Shown here: one piece after another, positions 37,019-48,755 of the stretch
Layout of the letters: each line of letters starts with the position of its first letter
Numbering within the stretch: the stretch's first letter is position 1
NCBI RefSeq assembly: GCF_003339585.1
Contig: NZ_QPKF01000003.1
Location: forward strand, 156,856-220,855
Origin: Exiguobacterium sp. RIT594
GTDB lineage: Bacteria; Bacillota; Bacilli; Exiguobacteriales; Exiguobacteriaceae
Length of the DNA stretch: 64,000 bases
Reading direction: 5' to 3'
The notes under the pieces: generated by a model
Database searches by the model: none
Told to the model about the DNA's origin: nothing
Seen by the model: only the letters and a program-made list of their open reading frames with translations
Position numbers and translations under genes: made by a program

Positions 37019-37047
37019 ATTATAGAATTGGTCAGCCAATTGGTCAA
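37019..37047 (-). promoter_or_regulatory. Sigma-A promoter of the J-domain/clpB operon
   Basis: TTGACC (37047-37042) and a perfect TATAAT (37024-37019) on the minus strand are exactly 17 bases apart. The -35 lies inside the CtsR heptad repeat. Confidence 0.8.
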
Positions 37048-37058
37048 ATATAGTCAAA
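37042..37058. promoter_or_regulatory. ctsR: CtsR operator (heptad direct repeat)
   Basis: GGTCAAATATAGTCAAA matches the CtsR consensus RGTCAAANANRGTCAAA at every position. It covers the -35 box of the operon. CtsR represses clp genes until heat stress inactivates it, so the J-domain gene and clpB should be heat-induced together. Confidence 0.88.
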
Positions 37059-37174
37059 CTTTTTTTGACGATTCTTTTGTTCTTTTCACTTTACGCATTT
37101 TCCTCAAACAAGTTTCGCTCCGGGAAACCATGATATACTGACAACTAGCATTATGAAAAAGGAGCGATCAAGAC

Positions 37175-37366
37175 ATGGATGGTAAAAAACGCGCCGATGT
37201 TAAAATCGGACAACACGTCAGTATCGTATTAAAACAAGACCAGCGGACAGGTAAACGGACGGAAGGAATCGTCAAGGACCTGTTGACCAAGTCGCCGAAT
37301 CACCCGCACGGAATCAAAGTCCGTCTCGAAGACGGACAAGTCGGTCGGGTTCAGGAAATCTTATAA
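37175..37366 (+). CDS. ywbE: YwbE family protein (DUF2196)
   Basis: A 63-residue basic, mostly beta protein: a KOW/SH3-like small fold with RADVKIGQHVSIVLKQDQRTGKRTEGIVKDLLTKSPNHPHGIKVRL. It matches the conserved Firmicute YwbE family; function unknown, possibly nucleic-acid binding from its fold and charge. AAAAAGGAGCG precedes the ATG. Divergent from the clpB operon and convergent with an M20 gene across a strong terminator. Confidence 0.87.
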   Translation: MDGKKRADVKIGQHVSIVLKQDQRTGKRTEGIVKDLLTKSPNHPHGIKVRLEDGQVGRVQEIL

Positions 37367-37378
37367 GACAGCACATGA

Positions 37379-37428
37379 AAAAGACACCCGTTTTCCGGTC
37401 ATCATCTGCCGGAGAACGGGTGTCTTTT
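37379..37428. terminator. Bidirectional terminator, ywbE and M20 gene
   Basis: AAAGACACCCGTT/AACGGGTGTCTTTT with an inner CCGG/CCGG stem. U-tracts on both strands. Confidence 0.88.
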
Positions 37429-37430
37429 CG

Positions 37431-38606
37431 TCAATTACTGGACTCTTCGAGGTAACGTAAGGTCACTTCGATTAAAATACGGGCTGCATGCTGCATCGCC
37501 TGCTCTTCAAAGTCAAACTTCGGGTGGTGATGGGGATAAAAGGTTTCGTCGCCTGCTCCTGTGAAGAAAAAGGTGCCGGGTACTTGTTGCAGATAATACG
37601 CGAAGTCTTCGCCGCCCATCGTCGGAGCAATTTCAAAGACGTGATCCGCACCCATGATGTCAGACGCAACCGTCCGCAAAAGATTCGTTTCTTCCGGATG
37701 ATTGACGACCGCCGGATATCCTCTTTCGTACGTAAACGAATAGGTCGCCCCTGCCGCGTCACACACGCCTTTAATCGTCCGTTCCATTTCGTGGACGATT
37801 TGCTCGGCGACCTCCGGATCAAATGTCCGGATTGTCCCGGTCAGTTCCGCACTGTCGGCAATGACATTAAACGTATTCCCGGCATGCAGTGTGCCGATGG
37901 TCAAGACCGCTTGCTGAAGCGGATCGAGTCGGCGGCTGACGATACTTTGCAACTCTTTGACGACGGTCGCCCCGAGTACGACGGCATCAATCGTTTCGTG
38001 TGGCTTCGCGCCATGTCCTCCGCGTCCGAACAACGTCAACTCGAACTTATCAGCTGCTGCCATGACAGGACCAACCCGGTAACCAATCGTTCCGAGTTTC
38101 GTCGTCGACCACAGATGGGTTCCGAAGATGACATCGACACCGTCGAGGCATCCGTCGGCAACCATGTCCCGTGCACCGCCCGGAACGACTTCTTCAGCGT
38201 GTTGGTGAATAAAAACGACGTTCCCTGCCAACTGTTCTTTCTGACGGACCAGAATTTCGGCGACGGCGAGTAACGTCGCTGTATGACCGTCATGCCCGCA
38301 TGCATGCATGACACCGGGCACAGTCGACCGGTAATCGACGGTTTTCTCATCCTGAATCGGTAACGCATCAAAGTCTGCCCGCAATGCGACCGTTTTTCCC
38401 GGTTTCCCCCCGCGAATCGTTCCGACCACACCGCGTCCACCGACACCGGTCCGGACTTCAATCCCAAGCTCCGTCAATCGATCCGCAATGAATTGCGGGG
38501 TATCGACCTCATGAAACGACAACTCCGGATGTTGATGTAAATACCGACGCCGCTCGACCATCACTGGAAATAACTGTTCCACCATCTCTTCCACTGTCTG
38601 TTTCAT
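37431..38606 (-). CDS. M20 family amidohydrolase (N-acyl-amino acid type)
   Basis: A 391-residue metallo-aminoacylase of the AmaA/HipO/IAA-hydrolase group. It begins with RRYLHQHPELSFHE, then Cys103 and His105 in HACGHDGHTA, the metal Glu pair in HQHAEEVVPGGA, and TMGGEDFAYY near the end. Candidate substrates are N-acetylated or other acylated amino acids. N-acetyl-diaminopimelate deacetylase (DapL) is in the same family, and the lysine operon here lacks one, but length and context fit a general aminoacylase better. AGGGGG lies eight to nine bases upstream. Twelve bases after an RpiR regulator gene, so probably under its control. Confidence 0.88.
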   Translation of the reverse strand: MKQTVEEMVEQLFPVMVERRRYLHQHPELSFHEVDTPQFIADRLTELGIEVRTGVGGRGVVGTIRGGKPGKTVALRADFDALPIQDEKTVDYRSTVPGVMHACGHDGHTATLLAVAEILVRQKEQLAGNVVFIHQHAEEVVPGGARDMVADGCLDGVDVIFGTHLWSTTKLGTIGYRVGPVMAAADKFELTLFGRGGHGAKPHETIDAVVLGATVVKELQSIVSRRLDPLQQAVLTIGTLHAGNTFNVIADSAELTGTIRTFDPEVAEQIVHEMERTIKGVCDAAGATYSFTYERGYPAVVNHPEETNLLRTVASDIMGADHVFEIAPTMGGEDFAYYLQQVPGTFFFTGAGDETFYPHHHPKFDFEEQAMQHAARILIEVTLRYLEESSN

Positions 38607-38618
38607 TATGTACGCCCC

Positions 38619-39473
38619 CTATTTTTTACTGTGCAACATCTTGACGCTTTCCCGTGTATACTGCAGCCGTTCAATCGTATCGTCATAATGGACGGCAGCA
38701 TAGGATAAAAACAACACATCAATCGCAAACAACTGGGCGAGACGCGAACTTAAGGCCGCACTGCGTAACGGCGCTTCCGGTGCCCGTGACGTCCATAAGG
38801 CGATATCCGCCAACTGGCTGACTCGGTTATCCCCGAACCGCGTCAAACTGATGACTTTCAGCCCGCGAATCTTGGCAAGCCGGATTAACTCGACGACTTC
38901 CTCGGTTTCACCACTGTAGGAAATCGCAAAAAAGACATCATCCGGACTGGCGTTCGCAAGAATCGTTGCGACGAGATGTTGATCCGATTCCTGAATCGTC
39001 AGTTTCCCGACGCGTGTCCATTTTTGGGCAGCATCCAGCGCGACGACGTTCGATGCCCCGATTCCGTAAAAGTAAATGGCCCGTGCCCGGTCTAAGACGT
39101 CCGTCGCTTCGGCAATCCGGTCTTCACTCAATTGTTTCGCCGTATCTTGTAAGGCTTGAATGCTGTTGCTGACCGTCTTTTCCACTAAGTCAGCAGGCCG
39201 TTCATTTTTTTCAATATCATGATACCCCTTTAAATCGGTTCGTGCCGTATCCGCTGAAATCCGCATCCGAAGTTCCGGATATCCTTTTAAACCGAGTGCC
39301 CGGCAAAAACGGACGACCGCTGCGGCACTTGTTCCCGATTCCTCGGCTAAATGATGAATCGTCATTCCCGCGATTTCATTCATATGCGCTAAAACAAAAT
39401 CAGCGACTTTCCGCGAAGAAGAAGGCAACTCTTCGTGGACGGCGCTAATCTGTGAAAAAATACCACCTTTCAT
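38619..39473 (-). CDS. RpiR family transcriptional regulator
   Basis: A 284-residue regulator. An N-terminal HTH_6 domain (1-77: SSSRKVADFVLAHMNEIAGMTIHHLAEESGTSAAAVVRFCRALGL in family terms) is followed by a SIS sugar-phosphate-binding domain (about 125-260: IYFYGIGASNVVALDA, FFAISYSGETEEVVELI). Such proteins sense phosphosugars, often amino sugars or MurNAc-6-P. GGGAGCGGG is before the ATG at 39473; upstream extension rejected. In front of the M20 amidohydrolase with 12 bases between, so the pair may respond to an acylated amino compound or amino sugar. Confidence 0.87.
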   Translation of the reverse strand: MKGGIFSQISAVHEELPSSSRKVADFVLAHMNEIAGMTIHHLAEESGTSAAAVVRFCRALGLKGYPELRMRISADTARTDLKGYHDIEKNERPADLVEKTVSNSIQALQDTAKQLSEDRIAEATDVLDRARAIYFYGIGASNVVALDAAQKWTRVGKLTIQESDQHLVATILANASPDDVFFAISYSGETEEVVELIRLAKIRGLKVISLTRFGDNRVSQLADIALWTSRAPEAPLRSAALSSRLAQLFAIDVLFLSYAAVHYDDTIERLQYTRESVKMLHSKK

Positions 39474-39644
39474 GCGACCCGCTCCCTTACCATGGATTAA
39501 AACAGGCGAATCCAGCGTGTCTCTGCTGATTCGCATGATGCTTCTTTTCTATTATGCGCTTTCAAGACGGCTTTCGTAAATCTAAAGAAATCTGACAATA
39601 GTAAATCGTTGTTTTGTTGTGCTTAAAAGTCAGCTTAGACTCAA

Positions 39645-39675
39645 CAAAAAAGACTCCTGCTTGTGCAAGGAGTCT
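39645..39675 (-). terminator. Terminator of camS
   Basis: AGACTCCT and AGGAGTCT pair around a nine-base loop and run into TTTTTTG on the minus strand. Confidence 0.8.
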
Positions 39676-39691
39676 GTCTGTTCAAATGAAA

Positions 39692-40870
39692 TCAACGGAT
39701 TTTGACAATCGGTTTTTTCGTATCCGGCTCGATGAATAACATCGCTTCCGTATCGCCGTTCAAGTTCGTGACGGTAATCGTTGTCGGGACATTCCGATTG
39801 TATTCCCAACGATTTTCGAGCAAGTAGGTCACGTATTGAATGAACGCTACGAGTTCTGCTTTTCCGTAAAACTGAACCGGAATCTTGATTTCCAACTTCT
39901 TCAGTTCACCTTCCTGATAAAAGCCTTCTCCCATCATACCGGTGTAGTTCGGGAAATAGTCTTCGAGGCGGTCTTTGAACAAATCAAATTTCGCGGCATC
40001 ATCCCGGACATCGTTCGTCGCGGCACCAGACGGGTAGTAATAATATTTTTCATCATAGTTTTTCCAGTCGTTCGAACTGATCTGATTGCCGCGCCCGATA
40101 AAGGCGGAAGATACATAATGTCCGGAAACCGGTGACCCTTCACTTTCCTGTAAATACAAGGCGACGTGGATCGGTGTCGTTTTGATACCGTCCGTTTTCC
40201 GCATTTTCTTGACCAATTCATTTGCCATCCGTTTTCCTTCTGCGATGACTTTTTTCTCGTCGAGTTTCACGGTATAAGTCGGACCGTAGTTTTCATCCTG
40301 GAAAACATATTCGCTGTTTAAGACTAAAGCGACGGATGTCCCGCCGAGTTCGAGTTTTTTATCTTCTTCCAACATGTAGTCCTGTTCCAAAATGTGCGAT
40401 AGAATCAAAGGAGACTTTTGGTTTTTTTCTTTGTAAGACTTTCCGGTCGTGTAGGCAGGGTTCAAGCCGTTCGGATCACTGACACCATCCCCGGCTTTTC
40501 CTTTTCGTAACAACCACTGGGCAATTTGATCGGCCTCGAGCAGTTGTCCTTCCTGATAATAGTATTTATCCGGAGCAAAAAATTGAGTCGAGTGACGCAT
40601 CAATCCGGTCTCGATTTCATCCAGCTCCAGGCGTGAACTGACTCGTTTTTGTGTCATCCCACGGGCGACACTCGGCCGGAACGGTAAGACGGTCCGGTAA
40701 TAGGAATCGGTCGTATCAATCGCCGGACTGACGACAGCCTGGACTTCTTTTCCTTGTTCACTCTCTGTAATGACTTCTTTTGTATCGCTTTTTTGTGATA
40801 AATCAAACGAACACGCGCCGAGGAATAATGTACTCGTCAACGTCAACGCGACTATTTTTTTAGATTTCAT
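39692..40870 (-). CDS. camS: CamS family lipoprotein
   Basis: A 392-residue surface lipoprotein of the CamS (sex-pheromone precursor) family. The signal peptide MKSKKIVALTLTSTLFLGAC ends in a lipobox with Cys at about 20. The body has the CamS features TTDSYYRTVLPFRPSVARGM, ETGLMRHSTQFFAPDKYYYQEG and FPNYTGMMGEGFY. In enterococci and staphylococci the cleaved signal peptide yields a pheromone; here this is only a family property. The ATG at 40870 follows GGGGTG; a GTG four codons earlier has no site. Gene order with ligA and pcrA is as in B. subtilis (yerH), apart from an inserted sortase. Confidence 0.9.
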   Translation of the reverse strand: MKSKKIVALTLTSTLFLGACSFDLSQKSDTKEVITESEQGKEVQAVVSPAIDTTDSYYRTVLPFRPSVARGMTQKRVSSRLELDEIETGLMRHSTQFFAPDKYYYQEGQLLEADQIAQWLLRKGKAGDGVSDPNGLNPAYTTGKSYKEKNQKSPLILSHILEQDYMLEEDKKLELGGTSVALVLNSEYVFQDENYGPTYTVKLDEKKVIAEGKRMANELVKKMRKTDGIKTTPIHVALYLQESEGSPVSGHYVSSAFIGRGNQISSNDWKNYDEKYYYYPSGAATNDVRDDAAKFDLFKDRLEDYFPNYTGMMGEGFYQEGELKKLEIKIPVQFYGKAELVAFIQYVTYLLENRWEYNRNVPTTITVTNLNGDTEAMLFIEPDTKKPIVKIR

Positions 40871-41004
40871 CTGTTTTCGCACCCCATGTTTTCAAAATCG
40901 TTCTCTCTATCATAACAGAATAGTTTTCCATCGGGGAAGGTGTAGTTTTTCCCTGATTTTCAAAAAAGTATATCCTGCTTTTCAGCAGATGAAAGGATTT
41001 TTTT

Positions 41005-41577
41005 ATGAAACGACGACTTCTTGGTCTTCTTCTTTTGATTGCCGGCATCCTGCTCATTCTTTGGCCGATGTATACCAATCATCAAAAACAACAGGCCGCT
41101 GACGAACTAAAACAGCAATGGACACAAAATTTAAAGGCGGTCGATGCCAAGGAAACGAAGAAACCGGTCGCAACAAACGGTAGCGGCTTACTGACGATTC
41201 CATCACTTGATTTTGAACAGGTCATCTTAGAAGGTGCTTCGACGACCATTCTTGATCAAAGCATCGGTCATCTGAAAGGAACCGGCGCGCCCGGTAAAGG
41301 GAATTACGCCTTAGCGGGACACCGCAGTTTCACGAAAGGACTGCATTTCAACCGTCTGCCCGAGTTGAAAACGGGTGCACATGTCATCGTTACGACAAAA
41401 AGTCATCGGTATACCTATCAAATGAAGACCTCACAACTTGTCAAACCAACGGATTTGTCCGTCTTAAATCAGGACGTCAAACAAGCAACCCTTACACTGA
41501 TTACGTGTGATCCGCCGGAAACGGCAACCAATCGTTTGATTAAACAAGGGATTCTAATTAAAACCGAATCGTTGTAA
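41005..41577 (+). CDS. Class D sortase
   Basis: A 190-residue transpeptidase anchored by one N-terminal helix (about 5-23), with the sortase barrel outside. The catalytic triad is visible: His106 in ALAGHRSF, Cys168 in TLITCDPP and Arg177 in NRLIK. The TLITC form and small size point to class D, as in B. subtilis YhcS. It joins LPxT-type motif proteins to the wall, but no protein with such a sorting signal is nearby. AAAGGA is seven bases before the ATG. It lies between camS and ligA on the opposite strand to both, an apparent insertion in the conserved order. Confidence 0.9.
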   Translation: MKRRLLGLLLLIAGILLILWPMYTNHQKQQAADELKQQWTQNLKAVDAKETKKPVATNGSGLLTIPSLDFEQVILEGASTTILDQSIGHLKGTGAPGKGNYALAGHRSFTKGLHFNRLPELKTGAHVIVTTKSHRYTYQMKTSQLVKPTDLSVLNQDVKQATLTLITCDPPETATNRLIKQGILIKTESL

Positions 41578-41598
41578 CTCTCCGTACACTTCAATATG

Positions 41599-41640
41599 AA
41601 ACAGGGAAGGCGCATGATGCATGGCGCCTTCCCTGTTTTT
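41599..41640. terminator. Bidirectional terminator, sortase and ligA
   Basis: AACAGGGAAGGCGC and GCGCCTTCCCTGTT form a long GC-rich stem around ATGATGCATG, with U-tracts on the plus strand. Confidence 0.88.
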
Positions 41641-41670
41641 ATTCAACTCATCCGTTTGACGGATGTTTGA

Positions 41671-45905
<4,235 letters not shown>

Positions 45906-45949
45906 CTATATAGCCTCATTTCTATATTCCGAACTTTTGTTCTTATATT

Positions 45950-46633
45950 TTATCGTGTTGCTGCGACAGTCGCAAGTGCCGCTTCTAAATTCTCATAGAT
46001 GATGTTGCCGACGACGATCGTATCGGCATGTGTCAACATTTCCTGTGCCCGTTCGACGGAATCGATTCCACCGCCATAGAACAGACGGCCTTGCTTCAGG
46101 ACACGTTTGACGGAAGCGACGAGTGACGGATTACCATACATACCGCTGTACTCGAGATAAATGATTGGCATCCGGAAGACGCTATCCGCCAGTTGTGCGT
46201 AAGCGACCACTTGATCAGGATGAAGCGGTTTGGCTTGCGTGACATGAGCGACCTTGGCGTCAGGGTTCAGAACGATATACCCTTCCCCGACCAAATCTTG
46301 ATGCGCGAGCATGTGCCCGACTTCTTCCAGCGCTTCGACTTGCTTGTCAATCACGTGCTCAAGCGTTCCGCTGTTGAGCACGCTCGGCGTCAAATACGTA
46401 TCAAATCCCATCGTCGCAGCCTCGAGTTCCGATACTTCAAGTGCCACAGCGACCGGATACCGCCGCAAGCGCATCAGTAAATCCAGTGTCGCATCGAGGG
46501 TGATATCATCGGTACCTCCGACGATGATGGCGTCCGTTCCCGAAGTCGCAACCGCCTGAAGCACTTCTTCCTCAATCTCCTTTGCCGGATCGAGTTTAAA
46601 GACATGACGCCATTCATTATAAGGTAACAACAT
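45950..46633 (-). CDS. pcrB: Heptaprenylglyceryl phosphate synthase
   Basis: A 227-residue TIM-barrel prenyltransferase that joins heptaprenyl diphosphate to glycerol-1-phosphate, giving an archaeal-type ether lipid precursor found in Bacillales. Markers are HVFKLDPAKEI, IIVGGTDDITLD, YIEYSGMYG-like LEYSGMYGNP and LFYGGGIDSVERA. GAGAGGATGG precedes the ATG at 46633; upstream extension rejected. First of the pcrB-pcrA-ligA group. Confidence 0.93.
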   Translation of the reverse strand: MLLPYNEWRHVFKLDPAKEIEEEVLQAVATSGTDAIIVGGTDDITLDATLDLLMRLRRYPVAVALEVSELEAATMGFDTYLTPSVLNSGTLEHVIDKQVEALEEVGHMLAHQDLVGEGYIVLNPDAKVAHVTQAKPLHPDQVVAYAQLADSVFRMPIIYLEYSGMYGNPSLVASVKRVLKQGRLFYGGGIDSVERAQEMLTHADTIVVGNIIYENLEAALATVAATR

Positions 46634-46682
46634 GTTCGTTCCATCCTCTCTTCTCATTCTCTTTCCCCAGTATAAAACAAAA

Positions 46683-46708
46683 ACCCATCCCGCGCAGAGC
46701 GAGATGGG
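46683..46708 (-). terminator. Terminator after the small membrane protein gene
   Basis: CCCATCTCGC and GCGGGATGGG pair with one bulge on the minus strand and end in TTTTTG. It separates the ktrB pair from pcrB. Confidence 0.65.
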
Positions 46709-46717
46709 AGAAGCCAT

Positions 46718-46942
46718 TCAAGTCCGGACTCGGCGCTTCGTCAACAGTGCAGCGAGACCGAGGGCCAAAAAAGCATACAAAACGGCAAACGCCCACGGTT
46801 CGGCCAGGAAAAAACCAAGCACCGGCACGTCCAGTAACGGGGAGTCCGGCGAACAGAGCGCCCGCCCGTTGACGATGGCCAGAAACGGCAAAGCCGGCAC
46901 CATGAAGATATAACCAAAGTTGATCCAAAACGCACGTTGCAT
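46718..46942 (-). CDS. Small two-helix membrane protein, 74 residues
   Basis: Not recognised by name. It has two hydrophobic segments (about 7-25 and 45-66) joined by a loop with Cys and several Pro, and a basic C-terminus (TKRRVRT), predicting both ends in the cytosol. GGAGG is seven bases before the ATG. It follows the KtrB-type gene by twelve bases, so the two are likely one transcript, and a terminator follows. A role with the potassium transporter is possible but only suggested by position. Confidence 0.7.
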   Translation of the reverse strand: MQRAFWINFGYIFMVPALPFLAIVNGRALCSPDSPLLDVPVLGFFLAEPWAFAVLYAFLALGLAALLTKRRVRT

Positions 46943-46954
46943 GACGCAACCTCC

Positions 46955-48334
46955 TTAACCGATGATGACCGATTCTTTTGGATAATTGTAATTCCGTTTT
47001 GGTTGATTCGCCTTCAGCAGTAAGACAAACGAAATGACACCGATTCGTCCGATGAACATCAAGACGGATAAGGTCCACTTGCCGACGTCGGATAATTCAC
47101 TCGTAATCCCAAGTGACAATCCGGTCGTTCCAAACGCCGAACAGGCTTCAAAAAACAGGACCAGGAACGGAGCATCTTCAAAGATCAATAAGACAATCAA
47201 TCCGATCATCGTCACGCCGGTCGAGACGACGATGACGACAAACGCTTTCCAAATATCCGACTGTCCAATCTCACGCCCAAAAATCTTAATCCCATACTCT
47301 CCGCGGATAAAGGCAACGACGCTGAGCACGGCGACGGCAAACGTCGTCGTCCGAATCCCTCCCCCAACGGAGGAAGGCGACGCCCCGATAAACATCAGAA
47401 TCGATAAAACGAAAATCGAGGCTTGTGAGAAGGTCGTGATATCGACCGTCGTCAGCCCGCCGTTTCGGGTCGTCACGGATTGGAACAGGGCATCAACCAG
47501 CTTTTCACCGACCGGCAACCCTTTAAAGGATTGATTCCATTCAAACAGCAGCAGACTGGCTGTTCCGAACAAAACCAGAATGAAGAACGTCGAGGCGGTC
47601 AGTTTCGTGAATAACGAAAAGTGATACGGTTGACGCGTTGATTGGCGTGTCGCCCGGTACGAGATGTACCGTCGGACTTCAACCAAAACCGGAAAGCCGA
47701 TTGCACCGAGCGTCAACAGTAGAATTTGCATGAAGACGACAAATAAATCTCCCCGAAACGGCAGGAGTGATTCTCCGGTAATATCGAATCCGGCATTGGT
47801 CGTCGCACTGACCGAACCGAACAATCCCTGTAACATCGCTTCACCGAGCGTCGGAAAATATTTCGTATAATACAAGCCTAAAATCAAGGCTCCAATGATT
47901 TCAATGGACAGGATGATCAAAATGACTTCACGAATGTATTTGACGACTCCCTGCATCGTCGTCTGATTTTGGTCACGGACGACCAGTTGCCGCTCCCGAA
48001 AGCCGATCCGCTTGCCGAGGATGACCCACATCGCGATGTGCAGCGACATCAAACCAATTCCGCTGACCTGCACGAGAATCATGATCATGAAGTAACCAAA
48101 CGTCGTAAATGTGTCCGAGACGGAGACGGTCGTCAATCCGGTCACGCTGACACAGCTGACGGCCATGAACACAAGGTCCGTAAAATCCCAGTTGTAATCG
48201 CCCTTCGTTGACCAGGGCAACCCAAGCATCAGGACACCGATGATGACGGCAACAAAATAAATAATGACGAGTGACTGGATCGGCGTCAGTTTTCGAATGA
48301 AGTGTTGCAGTTTTTGTTGATACGCTAAATCCAT
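46955..48334 (-). CDS. TrkH/KtrB family potassium uptake channel
   Basis: A 459-residue K+ translocating subunit with four pore repeats. The filter-region Gly motifs are visible: SVTGLTTV, SATTNAGFD, TTRNGGLTT and SAFGTTGLSLG. It pairs with a cytosolic KtrA/KtrC regulatory ring, which is not encoded here. Length fits KtrB/KtrD (about 445-450). GGAGG precedes the ATG. It interrupts the yerC-pcrB order known from B. subtilis. No c-di-AMP riboswitch is seen before it. Confidence 0.92.
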   Translation of the reverse strand: MDLAYQQKLQHFIRKLTPIQSLVIIYFVAVIIGVLMLGLPWSTKGDYNWDFTDLVFMAVSCVSVTGLTTVSVSDTFTTFGYFMIMILVQVSGIGLMSLHIAMWVILGKRIGFRERQLVVRDQNQTTMQGVVKYIREVILIILSIEIIGALILGLYYTKYFPTLGEAMLQGLFGSVSATTNAGFDITGESLLPFRGDLFVVFMQILLLTLGAIGFPVLVEVRRYISYRATRQSTRQPYHFSLFTKLTASTFFILVLFGTASLLLFEWNQSFKGLPVGEKLVDALFQSVTTRNGGLTTVDITTFSQASIFVLSILMFIGASPSSVGGGIRTTTFAVAVLSVVAFIRGEYGIKIFGREIGQSDIWKAFVVIVVSTGVTMIGLIVLLIFEDAPFLVLFFEACSAFGTTGLSLGITSELSDVGKWTLSVLMFIGRIGVISFVLLLKANQPKRNYNYPKESVIIG

Positions 48335-48360
48335 CCGGCTTCGTCCTCCTTCACAGAAAT

Positions 48361-48386
48361 AGCGGATAACCGGTTAGTTATCCGCT
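48361..48386. repeat. Perfect inverted repeat spanning the yerC stop
   Basis: AGCGGATAAC and GTTATCCGCT form a perfect ten-base stem with CGGTTA between. The yerC stop codon lies in the loop/stem boundary. On the minus strand only TATTTC follows, so it is a weak terminator or an RNA-end stabiliser between yerC and ktrB. Confidence 0.6.
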
Positions 48387-48688
48387 ACTTCCTCTTCTAC
48401 GAGACCTAACCGTGCGAGCGCCAAATCGTAGCCGCCGGAACCATAATTCAGGCACCGTTTCACACGTGAAATCGTGGCTGTCGAAGCTCCTGTCGCCTTT
48501 TCGATTTTGTGATACGTGTTGCCTTCGCGTAACTGACGGGCGACTTCAAGACGTTGTGCCAAGGCCTGAATTTCGTTGACCGTCGCCAAGTCTTCAAACA
48601 GGGTATAACAATCTTCTAATGAATCCATCTTCATGATGGCTGTAAATAATTGATCGAGTTCTTTTCCACGCAATTTATCGAGTTGCAT
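48374..48688 (-). CDS. yerC: YerC/YecD family TrpR-like regulator
   Basis: A 104-residue protein of the TrpR-related YerC/YecD family. The helix-turn-helix lies at about 58-80 (TYHKIEKATGASTATISRVKRCL), and the family end NYGSGGYDLALARL is intact. DNA target unknown. GAAAGGGAG precedes the ATG. Between yerA and the ktrB-type gene, as part of the conserved yer cluster. Confidence 0.9.
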   Translation of the reverse strand: MQLDKLRGKELDQLFTAIMKMDSLEDCYTLFEDLATVNEIQALAQRLEVARQLREGNTYHKIEKATGASTATISRVKRCLNYGSGGYDLALARLGLVEEEVADN

Positions 48689-48755
48689 CGTCTAACTCCC
48701 TTTCCCATGTGTTGCTCTTTAACAGTTTAAAGTGCGACGTTTTAAATTTCAAGCG

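Noticed and set aside
37488..38273. 261-codon open frame antisense to the M20 amidohydrolase
   Set aside because: Covers the conserved enzyme on the other strand; no start signal and no recognisable domain.
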